The notes under the pieces are model-generated. The model saw only the letters and a program-made list of their open reading frames with translations. It ran no database searches and had not been told where the DNA came from. A stretch of 64,000 bases of DNA, taken from contig NZ_FONV01000001.1 of the NCBI RefSeq assembly GCF_900113015.1, forward strand, positions 124,001-188,000, written 5' to 3'. Position numbers and translations under genes: made by a program. Source of the stretch: Actinoplanes philippinensis (GTDB lineage: Bacteria > Actinomycetota > Actinomycetes > Mycobacteriales > Micromonosporaceae). This document shows positions 33,301-41,451 of the stretch, in pieces. The first letter of the stretch is position 1. Each line of letters begins with the position of its first letter.

Positions 33301-36141
33301 ACCGTGTCCGCGCCGCGGACCATCGACACCTACGGCATCGGCGAGGTCGACAGGCACGTCGGCGAGTACCAGGGCCATCTGCGCGCCGAACACGTGACCG
33401 GCAGCGGCTTCACCCAGCTGGCGCCCTACCAGGGTGACGTCCGGACCGACCCGCGTCCGCCGTCCGTGGTGAAGGCGGCGGTCGACCAGGGCTTCCAGCA
33501 GATCATCGACACTCTGGCGATGGGCGGGCACGGCTCCACGGCCGTGATCATCAACGTGTGGGGCGACGGCAGCGCCCATGCCTGGAACGCCGTCAACCAC
33601 AACGGCACGATCCTGTTCGTCGATCCGCAGAGCGGCCGGTACGCCGACTCGTCGAACTTCTCCCTGGCCCAGACCCGCACCCTGTACGGCCACGACGGCT
33701 CCCCGAACCCCGGCAACGTGGTCGCGCTCAACGCGCTGATGGTCGACGGCAGCGGCAACCCGATGGCCGCCCCGAACACCCCGCCGGCGCCGTTCTACAG
33801 CAACCGCGCCGCGCCGCCTCCGCCACCACTGGCCTATCAGATGCAGCAGCAGGCGCTTCAGCAGCCGCCGGTCAGCACTCAGCCGTCGCCGCTGCCTCCG
33901 CCGCCGGCTCCGGCTCCCGGTCCGGCCCCGGCTCCCACTCCCGCGCCGGAGCCCATCCCTGCGCCGGGGCCCACTCCGTCACCCGCTCCCGCGCCGGAGC
34001 CCGCTCCGTCACCGGCACCTTCGCCTGATCCGGCCCCGGCGCCCTCACCCGCTCCGGAACCCGATCCGTCACCCGCACCCACCCCCGCGCCGGAACCCAA
34101 TCCGTCACCGGCACCTTCGCCTGATCCGGCCCCGGCACCGTCACCCGCGCCGGACCCTGATCCGGCCCCGGCACCGTCACCCGCGCCGGACCCTGATCCG
34201 GCTCCGGTCCAGCCGGCGCCGGTGGAGCCGGACTTCAACAACGTGCGGCCGGACGAGCTCACCACCCGCACGGACACGGCACCGGACTTCGACGGTGTGC
34301 GGCCCGAGGAGCCGACCGACCGCCCGGAAGCGGCGCCTCCGGCTCCTGCTCCGATCGTGGACGACTCCGTCCGTACCTCATCGGAATCGTCTCCCTCGAG
34401 GGACGCCGCACCGAACCGCCCGGTTTTCGACCCCCTGTCGGTGTTGGACCCGGATTCCATGGCCAGCCCCGTCAAGGATCCGCTGTCCGTTCTTGATCCG
34501 GACCATGACGCCAAGCTCGCGCAGACCGCGCCGGCACCGGATCCGACGCCGGCACCGCCCGTGACGGACGATCGGGACGCGGCGGATGCGCGCGCCCGGG
34601 AGAACTACCTCTACGAGGGCCAGCAGCGGCGGCAGCGAATCGCCAGCACGCACCGGCAGGAGATGGCCCAGGAGCTGCGGAAACAGGCCAACGACAGGGC
34701 TCTCGACGCGGAGGACCGGCGACGGTTCGCCAACGGCCACGATCTCGTGGAGTCGGCTGCCGCGGACATCGACGCCACCCGCCTGCAGCGGGAGTCCGAC
34801 AACCTCCTCGACCAGGCTCGTGCCATCGAGAACGACGGTCCGATGGACGACGTCCTGCTCACCGGCAGTGACTGGGAGTTCGCCAACGACAGCGCCAGCG
34901 AGCTGGCCCCCGGCCCGGTGGAGACCACCGACAGTTCCGCGCTGACCGGAAACGATCGCCCGCCCCCGTCGGATCGATCGCGCCCGTACAACCGGCGGGG
35001 CGGTCTGCGGCCCCCGCTGAAGGTGCACCAGACCGACCTGGAACGCGCCATGCCCCGCGACGAGAACGGCGACATCGTCCGGCACGCCGACCCGCGCGAG
35101 GGCACATGGTTCGCCCTGCAGAACGACGGCGGCCCCGAACTCGACCCGACCCGTTCGAACAACTGCGGCGACAACGTATTGTCGCTGTTCGATTCCTATA
35201 TGCACGCCCGCCCGAGGGTGTCGGCCCCGCGAACGTTCGACGGCTACCACAACGGCGACCCGTCCCGCCCGATCGGCGCCGAGGACGGCGTGACGGCCCG
35301 CATCGAGGACACGGTCGGCGGCCGTTTCGAGGGCCTGACCGATGCGAGCACCTTGGATCCCGACGACGCCCGGGTCCAGGTGAAGATGGCCGAAATCGGC
35401 TTGCGCACCCATTTGACGTCGCTGGGCCACGGCGCTTTCGCGTTCATCGAAACCCAGGACCAGGCGGGCCGCACCCACGCTTTCGCCGCGGTGAACCAGA
35501 ACGGCACCATCCTCTACCTGGACCCCCAGACCCGCCAGGTGAGCACGTTCCCACTGAAGAGCCATTCCGGCCTGGACGTCCCCGGCGACGTAATCCGAAT
35601 GGACACCCTGGTCGTAAACGGCGACGCCACCCCCACCCCGATGACCGACGGTGCCACCCCGTTCGTAACCGCCGACCCTGCCGGCCGAAACGAGCCGACC
35701 TTCCCGGTCGCCGACTCCGTTGACGGTCCAGCTCAACGGTGGGGCGTGATCAGGCTTCCGCATGCCCGGCATACCCTCTCCGGCGTCCGCTCCGGCCAGC
35801 CTGCGGAACATAACAGCGTCTATCTGCGAACATTCGAGAACGTGGCGGCTCAAGATGTAGCTGACATCGCCGCCGGTAAGGCCAAATGGATAGGGGAGGA
35901 CAGTCGGTACAAAGTCAACGGCCGCACCTATGGCGTGGAGCCAGGTGGCCGCTTGTTCCCGGATTCCGGTGTAGGTCTCGCAAAGTTGGATCGCAATGAG
36001 TACGCAGCGCTGAGAGAGATCGCCAGGGCGAATGGCGACCCGGATGCGGCACCACAGTTGAAGTTCAACCCCCGATTCCTCAAGAATCCGCATGTGATCG
36101 TCAAGGCCAAGGCCATATACGACGGGACGTACCAGCAGTGA
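30370..36141 (+). CDS. Giant polymorphic toxin: CpnT-like N-terminus, two glutamine deamidase domains, unknown tip
   Basis: A 1923-residue protein. Residues 1 to about 250 resemble the WXG100-like N-terminal region of CpnT-type toxins, with a hydrophobic stretch (VMELIGLAVTVTLTLGAASPAAGG). A Ser/Pro/Thr linker runs to about 750. Then comes a helical module plus papain-fold toxin glutamine deamidase (about 900-1135; NCLDC with C961, SAHAWNAVN with H1070, FVDPQSG with D1085), a PAP-repeat linker (about 1165-1290), and the same helical module plus a second deamidase (about 1530-1770; NNCGDN with C1599, RTHAFAAVNQNG with H1703, YLDPQT with D1718). The last 145 residues are a different domain (YLRTFENVAAQDVADIAAG, KFNPRFLKNPHVIVKAKAIY) with lower G+C. 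Probably exported by type VII secretion; the stop overlaps the immunity gene start (GTGA). Confidence 0.85.
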   Translation: MTMLPSPIPHPLDYSPWDLPGWAYEALEWVVGFDWPEGNEKTTWDLADQWYDLVDAMVTPRQDAADAAGQFIAAYGGSGTTIDAFVAAWKEVADGEEAPLNALVAFAGEMGKVVDECAQDIEAAKLEAWIELGFFVMELIGLAVTVTLTLGAASPAAGGLIAATRMAIQQIFKRLIAQLSKKAIKATVKETAKRAGKDLLTKKGLQNLGKKALKEGREEAREEFLTNLAVQGYQAGAGHSDGIDLGDLGRSTVAGAAGGASAHGAMVGAGNRSGLFRGAAAEVLGELGGSAAGGKLPSFEDLAKAGTSGAAGSAVGNTRQSFSDFGASFDGDLKIDGPAAGPSPVPVSSPAGTGGSTSLSGLPTGGSPDLGPGGSHSSSSPGSPSSGGSPSTSSSGSHSPFPADSYSSASSHSSAGSASSAGAASSAGAASSAGSASSFAGAADSSFSGHPAASATPGLSSAAASAVTAPPVATDTGPTVAAGHVASSPGDVTLSSVAPPVDAPAAGPGAPTSTAPASAGAPPAANAQTNAPVTFAPPPGNAGPAGSPTIATTGPAMAPSSAVSPGPSLSPGPSPSSNPSLSPGPSPSPSRSSSSGPSLSPGLSPSSGPSPSPSLPISTSPATSTSPSVGSPANGTPLAGSTPNGASPHHPDTGTRGSDSSVSPGVSPAASTTTAPPAGTTSPGTVFPARPDTAAPGQPGPVNPGTQTGPSAQTPGQPNPGRTDPGRTDPGRADPVRADPSFAGTSPVSVPFHMPPRTAVDDQREREYFAEFELNKRDFARDMYHLRHQALTAEVAQERADAEDARRNALRAARNLDFRGVRDALKQEADHRRAARDAGSRLDTLVKDPHSVLAGQWNLTNSSSFLPANTDRGVLSGDPIWSNDQSAIPGPAQRPNSRHSRPYRVGGGLRVPLKIHQADLERAVPRDAHHQPVRNPDPRGPWLRLLNDGGPSADPTRGVNCLDCALSFLETYLHGRPTVSAPRTIDTYGIGEVDRHVGEYQGHLRAEHVTGSGFTQLAPYQGDVRTDPRPPSVVKAAVDQGFQQIIDTLAMGGHGSTAVIINVWGDGSAHAWNAVNHNGTILFVDPQSGRYADSSNFSLAQTRTLYGHDGSPNPGNVVALNALMVDGSGNPMAAPNTPPAPFYSNRAAPPPPPLAYQMQQQALQQPPVSTQPSPLPPPPAPAPGPAPAPTPAPEPIPAPGPTPSPAPAPEPAPSPAPSPDPAPAPSPAPEPDPSPAPTPAPEPNPSPAPSPDPAPAPSPAPDPDPAPAPSPAPDPDPAPVQPAPVEPDFNNVRPDELTTRTDTAPDFDGVRPEEPTDRPEAAPPAPAPIVDDSVRTSSESSPSRDAAPNRPVFDPLSVLDPDSMASPVKDPLSVLDPDHDAKLAQTAPAPDPTPAPPVTDDRDAADARARENYLYEGQQRRQRIASTHRQEMAQELRKQANDRALDAEDRRRFANGHDLVESAAADIDATRLQRESDNLLDQARAIENDGPMDDVLLTGSDWEFANDSASELAPGPVETTDSSALTGNDRPPPSDRSRPYNRRGGLRPPLKVHQTDLERAMPRDENGDIVRHADPREGTWFALQNDGGPELDPTRSNNCGDNVLSLFDSYMHARPRVSAPRTFDGYHNGDPSRPIGAEDGVTARIEDTVGGRFEGLTDASTLDPDDARVQVKMAEIGLRTHLTSLGHGAFAFIETQDQAGRTHAFAAVNQNGTILYLDPQTRQVSTFPLKSHSGLDVPGDVIRMDTLVVNGDATPTPMTDGATPFVTADPAGRNEPTFPVADSVDGPAQRWGVIRLPHARHTLSGVRSGQPAEHNSVYLRTFENVAAQDVADIAAGKAKWIGEDSRYKVNGRTYGVEPGGRLFPDSGVGLAKLDRNEYAALREIARANGDPDAAPQLKFNPRFLKNPHVIVKAKAIYDGTYQQ

Positions 36142-36995
36142 GCTATCTTCTCCTCCTTCGACGAGAAGTCGACCAGTCGTTACTCGCAGACGTTCTCGCC
36201 GAGATGTTGTCTCTTCCGGCGACGGCGATCGACGTCGGCGAGGATGGCGAGGACGAGCGAAACTGGGCCGCTCCCATCAGTTGCACGCTGACGCGTCTGG
36301 ATGGCGACTTTCCGCTTCACCTTGACATTTACTTCGACGACAGTGTCGCGGCACCGTCCGAGGCCGATGCTGCCGCCTGGATGGCGGCTCGCCTGAACAC
36401 TGTCGTCGCGTACAAATCTGTACCGTTGCCGCCCAGCGCCTATTGGCTGGTCGGGCCGGACGGGCAGCGTACTCGCGCCCGCCTTCTCGACGAGGACGAG
36501 AACGGGGATCTGCTGTCGTCAGGTCGTCGGGTCGCGGCCGTAGAAAGCGTGATACCGACCCTCTCCGGCGTTCCGGTCCGCCCCCTCCCCGAGGTGATCC
36601 ACGAATTTCACATGCGGACGCCAATCACCGATCAGCTGAGAACGGTGCCAGGATCAGCCACCGAGTCGCCGATCGGCGACCTTTCGTATTGGGAGTCCAT
36701 GGTGGTGCGGCTCGTCTCCGGATGGCCGCCGGACGGCTGGTATCCACCCGATTATTACCGGGAGGGTCTGGAGAACCGCGATGCTCTGGCCGCCGCTGAA
36801 CCTGAACTACCAGAACCCGCCAGGACCGCCTTCATGGCCGCACTGATCGAGGTGGACCGACTATTCGCGGAAGCAACGGTGGACGACGGGGGTCAGGCAC
36901 TCGCCTCCCTCACCGGCCCCGTGCCGGACCGTTGGTGGTGGCATCGGATCACTGATCCGGCCCCGTGGCACCGGATGCCCGGCGCCACCGGGTAG
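36138..36995 (+). CDS. Probable immunity protein for the upstream toxin
   Basis: A 285-residue cytosolic protein with no recognised domain; GTG 36138 overlaps the toxin stop (GTGA). The first 100 residues (DVLAEMLSLPATAIDVGEDGEDERNW, CTLTRLDGDFPLHLDIYFDD) look like a mixed alpha/beta fold. The second half has SYWESMVVRLVSGWPPDGWYPPDYYREGL and ends with WHRITDPAPWHRMPG. Its base composition is less GC-biased than its neighbours and codon 15 is TTA, both common in recently gained toxin-tip/immunity pairs. Its place right after the toxin tip argues that it neutralises that tip, but the family is not recognised. A damaged copy of its C-terminus lies just downstream. Confidence 0.65.
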   Translation: MSYLLLLRREVDQSLLADVLAEMLSLPATAIDVGEDGEDERNWAAPISCTLTRLDGDFPLHLDIYFDDSVAAPSEADAAAWMAARLNTVVAYKSVPLPPSAYWLVGPDGQRTRARLLDEDENGDLLSSGRRVAAVESVIPTLSGVPVRPLPEVIHEFHMRTPITDQLRTVPGSATESPIGDLSYWESMVVRLVSGWPPDGWYPPDYYREGLENRDALAAAEPELPEPARTAFMAALIEVDRLFAEATVDDGGQALASLTGPVPDRWWWHRITDPAPWHRMPGATG

Positions 36996-37051
36996 TGGAC
37001 ATCAATTCATCGCTCTGCCGAGTTGCTGTCGCCGCTGTTGAGACGCGTATG

Positions 37052-37117
37052 CCGATGCTGCGGCGGATCACCGACCCGCTTCCCTGGCAGCGCATGCCGC
37101 CTACCCTCTCTCGATGA
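37052..37117 (+). pseudogene. Remnant of a second immunity gene (3' end only)
   Basis: The frame ending at the TGA at 37115-37117 encodes RRITDPLPWQRMPPTLSR, which matches the C-terminus of the preceding immunity protein (HRITDPAPWHRMPGATG) in 10 of the first 13 positions. No matching sequence for the rest of the protein is seen in the 56 bp between, so this is a fragment left by duplication and deletion. Confidence 0.7.
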
Positions 37118-37125
37118 TCTGAGAA

Positions 37126-39444
37126 TCAGACCGGGAGGGTCTCGGCCGCCGGGGTGATCGGGTCGGCGACCGGACGCCCGAAATGGTATCCCTGCGCGTA
37201 GTGGTACCCGAGTTCCCGCAGGTAATCGGCCTGTTCCGCGGTCTCCACCCCCTCCGCGACAGCGCGTAGCTCCAAGCCGGCGCAGACGTGGATGAGTGCG
37301 TCGACGATGACCGCGCGTCGCCCCGGTTCGGTGATTTCGTCCACAAAAGACTTGTCGATTTTCAGAACATCGACCGGCACGGTACGGAGCAGGCCCAGCG
37401 ACGAGTGGCCGGTGCCGAAGTCGTCCAGCGCGATGCGGATGCCCGCCCGGTTCAGGGTTTCGACGGCCTCGACGGCGGTGCCGCCGCCGAAGATGGCGGT
37501 CTCGGTCACCTCGATCAGCAGGGCGGCCGGTTCGAGACCGGTCTCGGCCAGGATGCCGAGCACGACGGCCGGGAAGCCGGGTTCGCTCAGCTGGCGCGGC
37601 GAGACGTTGACGCTGATGTAGAGCGGTGCGTCAGAGCCCAGGGTGGTACGCCAGTCGGCGAGCCGCCGGCACGCGGTTCGCATGATCCACTCGCCGAGTT
37701 CGACGATGAGGCCGTTGTCCTCGGCGACGGGGATGAACGCGGCGGGGCTGACCGGGCCACGCACCGGATGGGTCCATCGCACCAGGGCCTCGACGGCGAC
37801 CGTGCGATCGTCGCGGAGGTCGATGATCGGCTGGTAGACGACCTGGAAGTCGCCGTCGTCGAGGCTGTGCCGCAGGTCGGCGCCGAGCCGTTCGGCGGCT
37901 TCGGCGCGCTCGTCGAGCTCCGGCGTGTACTCGACGAGCTGGCCTCCGCTCGCCTTCGCAGCGTAGCGCGCCGTGTCGGCGCGGCGGATCAGTTCGGCCG
38001 CGCCGTCGAGTGAGACGCCCGGCACAGCGGGAGAGGCGGCGGGGACAGAACCGTTCGCGTCACCGGCGGCGATAGAGAAGGTAGAAGGCAGTGCGGGGAG
38101 AGCGGAGGAGGCGACGCCCAGGCGGGCGTTGAGGAGCAGTTCGTGCTCACCGGCGTGTACGGGGTGTCGCAGCACCTCGGCGAGACGGCCGGCGACGATC
38201 TGGCCGTCGTCGGGCAGCGTGTCGTGGACGAGGACGGCGAATTCGTCGGCGCCCATGCGAGCGACCACGTCGCCGTCGCGGAGGCTCTGGCGGAGCAGGT
38301 CGGCGACGGCTACCAGGGCCTGGTCGCCGACGGCTCGGCCGAGACGGTCGTTGACGTGTTTGAAGCCGGCCAGATCGATCATGATCATGTGACAGGAGGT
38401 GGTGGCGACGGCGAGGGCGGCGCGCTGTTCGAAGTCGCGGCGGTTCGGCAGGCCGGTGAGGTCGTCGCGCATGGCCAGGTCGCGCAGCTGGCGGGCCTGG
38501 GTGTCGACCCGGGAGATGTATCCGCTCATCCGGGTGGCGACGAGGACGAAGAGGGCCATCGAGCCGACGGCTACGGCGGCCCAGCTGACGTGGCCGCCGC
38601 CGTGTTCGCCCTGGACGAGCAGGACGGCGGGGACCAGGAGGGTGGAGGCGGTGAGGACGAGCAGACGGCTGCGTCCCAGGCTGTCGCGGTCGCCGGTGAT
38701 CGGCCGGGCCATCGACGGGTGGGCGGCAGCGGCGGCCCAACAGGCGTAGGCGACGAGGTATCCGGCGTAAAGGTAGATCGGATCCACGGCGTGGGGCAGG
38801 AGGGTGTAGGAGATGTTGCCGGCGAGCGTGATGGCGCTGCCGGCGGTGAGCAGCCAGAGACTGGGGCTGCGCGGGCCGCGGCGCAGCAGGATCGGGGTGA
38901 TGACGGCGCAGAGCAGCACGCCGACGGTGGGGTATCCAGCGGTCACCATGCGGATGAGGACCGGGATCGAGGAGTCGGTGACGACCGGCTCGATCATGAA
39001 TGTCCAGTAGACGATGCCCACTCCGACGCCGATGATCGCGGAGTCGATGAGGTTGCCACGGAGGTAGGCGCCTCCGGCTAGGCGTTCGCGGGTGAGGCGG
39101 AAGAGGGCGACCGTGAGTATCGGGTAGGCGCCGAGATAGAGGGCGTCGGCCCACGAGGGGAAGGCGGCCGCGCCACCGACCAGGATCTGGACGGCGTAGA
39201 CGACGTCGCCGAGGATCCAGGTGGCGACACCGGCGGCGAACAGGTACCAGTTGCAGGCGGCGGCCGGGCGATTCCGGCGGGTGCCGACGACCATGACCGC
39301 ACACGATCCGGCCGAGATGGCGGTGGAGACGACGAGGGAGACCCATCCATAAGGCATGACGGTGTACGCGACAGCCGCGCCCAGCCCGCACATCAGCCAG
39401 GCCAGCCACCCGGGGACACGCACAAGTCTCGGCACGCCGGTCAC
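37126..39444 (-). CDS. Membrane GGDEF-EAL protein (probable c-di-GMP phosphodiesterase)
   Basis: A 772-residue protein. About nine N-terminal TM helices (MASE-like; LAWLMCGLGAAVAYTVMPYG to VAVGSMALFVLVATRM) lead to a GGDEF domain whose active-site loop reads GADEF (ARMGADEFAVLV) with an RDGD inhibitory site five residues before it, and which has an insert of about 30 residues (PSTFSIAAGDANGSVPAASP). The EAL domain looks complete: VEALVRW, EVTETA, DDFGTGHSSL, KIDKSFV, AEGVETAEQ. So it most likely degrades c-di-GMP, with a weak or regulatory GGDEF part. GTG 39444 is chosen because the frame upstream is low-complexity; there is no clear ribosome site. It diverges from a diguanylate cyclase. Confidence 0.88.
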   Translation of the reverse strand: MTGVPRLVRVPGWLAWLMCGLGAAVAYTVMPYGWVSLVVSTAISAGSCAVMVVGTRRNRPAAACNWYLFAAGVATWILGDVVYAVQILVGGAAAFPSWADALYLGAYPILTVALFRLTRERLAGGAYLRGNLIDSAIIGVGVGIVYWTFMIEPVVTDSSIPVLIRMVTAGYPTVGVLLCAVITPILLRRGPRSPSLWLLTAGSAITLAGNISYTLLPHAVDPIYLYAGYLVAYACWAAAAAHPSMARPITGDRDSLGRSRLLVLTASTLLVPAVLLVQGEHGGGHVSWAAVAVGSMALFVLVATRMSGYISRVDTQARQLRDLAMRDDLTGLPNRRDFEQRAALAVATTSCHMIMIDLAGFKHVNDRLGRAVGDQALVAVADLLRQSLRDGDVVARMGADEFAVLVHDTLPDDGQIVAGRLAEVLRHPVHAGEHELLLNARLGVASSALPALPSTFSIAAGDANGSVPAASPAVPGVSLDGAAELIRRADTARYAAKASGGQLVEYTPELDERAEAAERLGADLRHSLDDGDFQVVYQPIIDLRDDRTVAVEALVRWTHPVRGPVSPAAFIPVAEDNGLIVELGEWIMRTACRRLADWRTTLGSDAPLYISVNVSPRQLSEPGFPAVVLGILAETGLEPAALLIEVTETAIFGGGTAVEAVETLNRAGIRIALDDFGTGHSSLGLLRTVPVDVLKIDKSFVDEITEPGRRAVIVDALIHVCAGLELRAVAEGVETAEQADYLRELGYHYAQGYHFGRPVADPITPAAETLPV

Positions 39445-39608
39445 ATTCGGTCGCGCACGCCCGGAGTTGAGCACCCTCCCGAAGTCCGCAGCCCGGTCGT
39501 CCCGAGCTTCCCGCCCGGCCGCGTGCGGGACAGCCCGCGCAACCCATACCCCCGAGGCCACGCACCGGTCGAGTCCGCGCGGGTGGTTGGCACCAGCGCG
39601 CCTTGTGG

Positions 39609-39626
39609 AAGTTGAGCGCTCAACTT
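39609..39626 (+). promoter_or_regulatory. 18-bp perfect palindrome in divergent promoter region
   Basis: AAGTTGAGCGCTCAACTT reads the same on both strands. It lies 55 bp before the cyclase GTG (39681) and 165 bp before the GGDEF-EAL start (39444), in an otherwise unremarkable 236-bp gap. It is a strong candidate binding site for a dimeric regulator of both c-di-GMP genes. Confidence 0.65.
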
Positions 39627-39680
39627 TTCCGCCGGGTCGCCGATGTGCTCTCCGCTTGAGTTGGCGGGGAGTAGGAAGTC

Positions 39681-41360
39681 GTGAACAAGTACAGCCGGGC
39701 GTGCCTTGCGCTTCTTGTGATGTCGGCGGTCTGGTTCGGGGTCACCGTGGTGTGGCCGGTCGGGCCGGCCTGGCTGCTGTGGGCGGCCATCCCGCTGTCG
39801 GGGGCGCTGACGTCGGCGGCGTTCGGATCGGTGTCACGGAACCCGCGCCTGGGTGCGCCGACCCGGCGGTTCTGGCGGCGGCTCGCTCCGGCGCCGGCGG
39901 TCATCGCTGCGGGACAGATGGCGCAGGCCGCTGATGTGCTGGCGCATCCGGGTGGGCGTGACTCGTACACCGGGCCCTGGATGTTGATCCTCGGGGCCTG
40001 CGCTCTGATCATCGTGATCGTCGCGGTGGTCCGGCTGCCGACGGGTACGGGGCGTCCCGGGGCCGCCGCGCTGGTCGCGCTCGACGCCGGCACCGTCGCT
40101 CTGGCCGCGGCGGTGTTCGGCTGGCACTTCGGGACCCGGCATGCGCTGGGGGCCGGGCTCACCCCGCAGCTCCTGGTGTCGCTGGCGCTCACGGTGCTCG
40201 CCGTGCTGACCGTGTTCGCGCTGGCGAAGGCGGTGATGTCGGAGTATTCGGCGATCGACGGCCGGGGGCTGCGGCTGCTGGCGTCGGCGGCCGTGCTGGG
40301 TGCGTTCGCGCCGATGCTCCAGCCACTGGCCGCGATGGCCGGGGATCGGTTGTTCGTGGCGCAGGTTCAGATCCCGCTCGTCCTGTGGCTGGGGGCGAAG
40401 GCGGCGGAGGCGCAGTGGCGGCCGGTGCCACGCGCGGGGTTCCGCAAGCGGCCGTACAGCATGCTGCCGTACGCGGCGGTCGCGGCCGTCGACGGGCTGC
40501 TGCTGGTGACCGCGTGGCAGCGGTCCGCCGACATGGTGGCGGTCGCGTTCACCGCGGTGGCGCTGACCGGGATGGTCGCCTACCGGCAGATGACGGCGCT
40601 GCGGGAGAACAGCCGGCTGCTCGGGGAACTCGATCACGCCGCCACGCACGACGCCCTGACCGGCCTGGCGAACCGCGCCCTCTTCCAGCGCCGGTTGGCC
40701 CAGTCCCTGCAGCCGACAGCGCCACCCGAGCACACGGACGACAAGCGCACGAACGACAAGCCCACGGACGACAAGCGCTTGACAGACGGGCCGATGGACA
40801 ACGAGCGCACGGCTGGCGAGCGGATGGACGAGCGCACGGACTACGAGCGCGCCGACGAAAAGCAGGCGAGCAACGGACGGACAGGAGGCGGACGGACAGG
40901 CGACGGACGGGCCGATGGCAGGAGGCCGGTCAGTGAGCGGGCGAGCGCCGTGCATGTGGCGCTGCTGGATCTGGACGGGTTCAAGCAGGTCAACGACACG
41001 TTCGGGCATGAGGCCGGAGATCTGCTGCTGACCCGGGTCGCGGAGGTGCTCACCGCGGCGATTCGGCCCGGGGACACGGCGGCGCGGCTGGGTGGCGACG
41101 AGTTCGTGCTGGTCCTGCCGGGGACGACGGAAGCCGAAGCGGCCGCTGTGGCGGACCGGGTGCTGGCGGGGCTGGACGGGCCGGTGATCGTGGAGGGACA
41201 ACCGCTGCGCGTGCGGGCGAGCGTCGGCATCGCCGGGGGCACAGCGGGCGACGATCCGGTGGATCTGTTGCGCCGGGCGGACACCGCGATGTACGCCGCC
41301 AAGCGGATACCGGGTTCCGCACACCTCCTGCACGACAATGACAGCGCCGCTGCTGCCTGA
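39681..41360 (+). CDS. Membrane diguanylate cyclase with hydrophilic insert in GGDEF domain
   Basis: A 559-residue protein. Eight or nine N-terminal TM helices (about 1-300) end in a short linker (ALRENSRLLGELDHAATHD), then the GGDEF domain begins (DALTGLANRALFQRRL). It is broken by about 75 strongly charged, repetitive residues (DDKRTNDKPTDDKR, DERTDYERADEKQ, NGRTGGGRTGDGR) before continuing with HVALLDLDGFKQVNDTFGHEAGD and the intact active site RLGGDEFVLV. RPGD five residues before GGDEF could serve as the RxxD inhibitory site. The insert falls between the first helix and first strand, a surface position, so activity is probably kept. AGGA before GTG 39681. Likely makes c-di-GMP and is opposed by the divergent EAL protein. 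Confidence 0.87.
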   Translation: MNKYSRACLALLVMSAVWFGVTVVWPVGPAWLLWAAIPLSGALTSAAFGSVSRNPRLGAPTRRFWRRLAPAPAVIAAGQMAQAADVLAHPGGRDSYTGPWMLILGACALIIVIVAVVRLPTGTGRPGAAALVALDAGTVALAAAVFGWHFGTRHALGAGLTPQLLVSLALTVLAVLTVFALAKAVMSEYSAIDGRGLRLLASAAVLGAFAPMLQPLAAMAGDRLFVAQVQIPLVLWLGAKAAEAQWRPVPRAGFRKRPYSMLPYAAVAAVDGLLLVTAWQRSADMVAVAFTAVALTGMVAYRQMTALRENSRLLGELDHAATHDALTGLANRALFQRRLAQSLQPTAPPEHTDDKRTNDKPTDDKRLTDGPMDNERTAGERMDERTDYERADEKQASNGRTGGGRTGDGRADGRRPVSERASAVHVALLDLDGFKQVNDTFGHEAGDLLLTRVAEVLTAAIRPGDTAARLGGDEFVLVLPGTTEAEAAAVADRVLAGLDGPVIVEGQPLRVRASVGIAGGTAGDDPVDLLRRADTAMYAAKRIPGSAHLLHDNDSAAAA

Positions 41361-41451
41361 AACGTCACCGGAGGCAGGCGGCCCGATCGAGGCGGACGGA
41401 CCGGCGGCGGACGGAGCCGAACAGCGGCCGGGCGAGCGGTCGCGGAGGAGT

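Noticed and set aside
39445..39561. N-terminal extension of the GGDEF-EAL protein
   Set aside because: The added residues are Arg/Ala-rich with no helix; the membrane domain begins after GTG 39444, though no strong ribosome site decides it.
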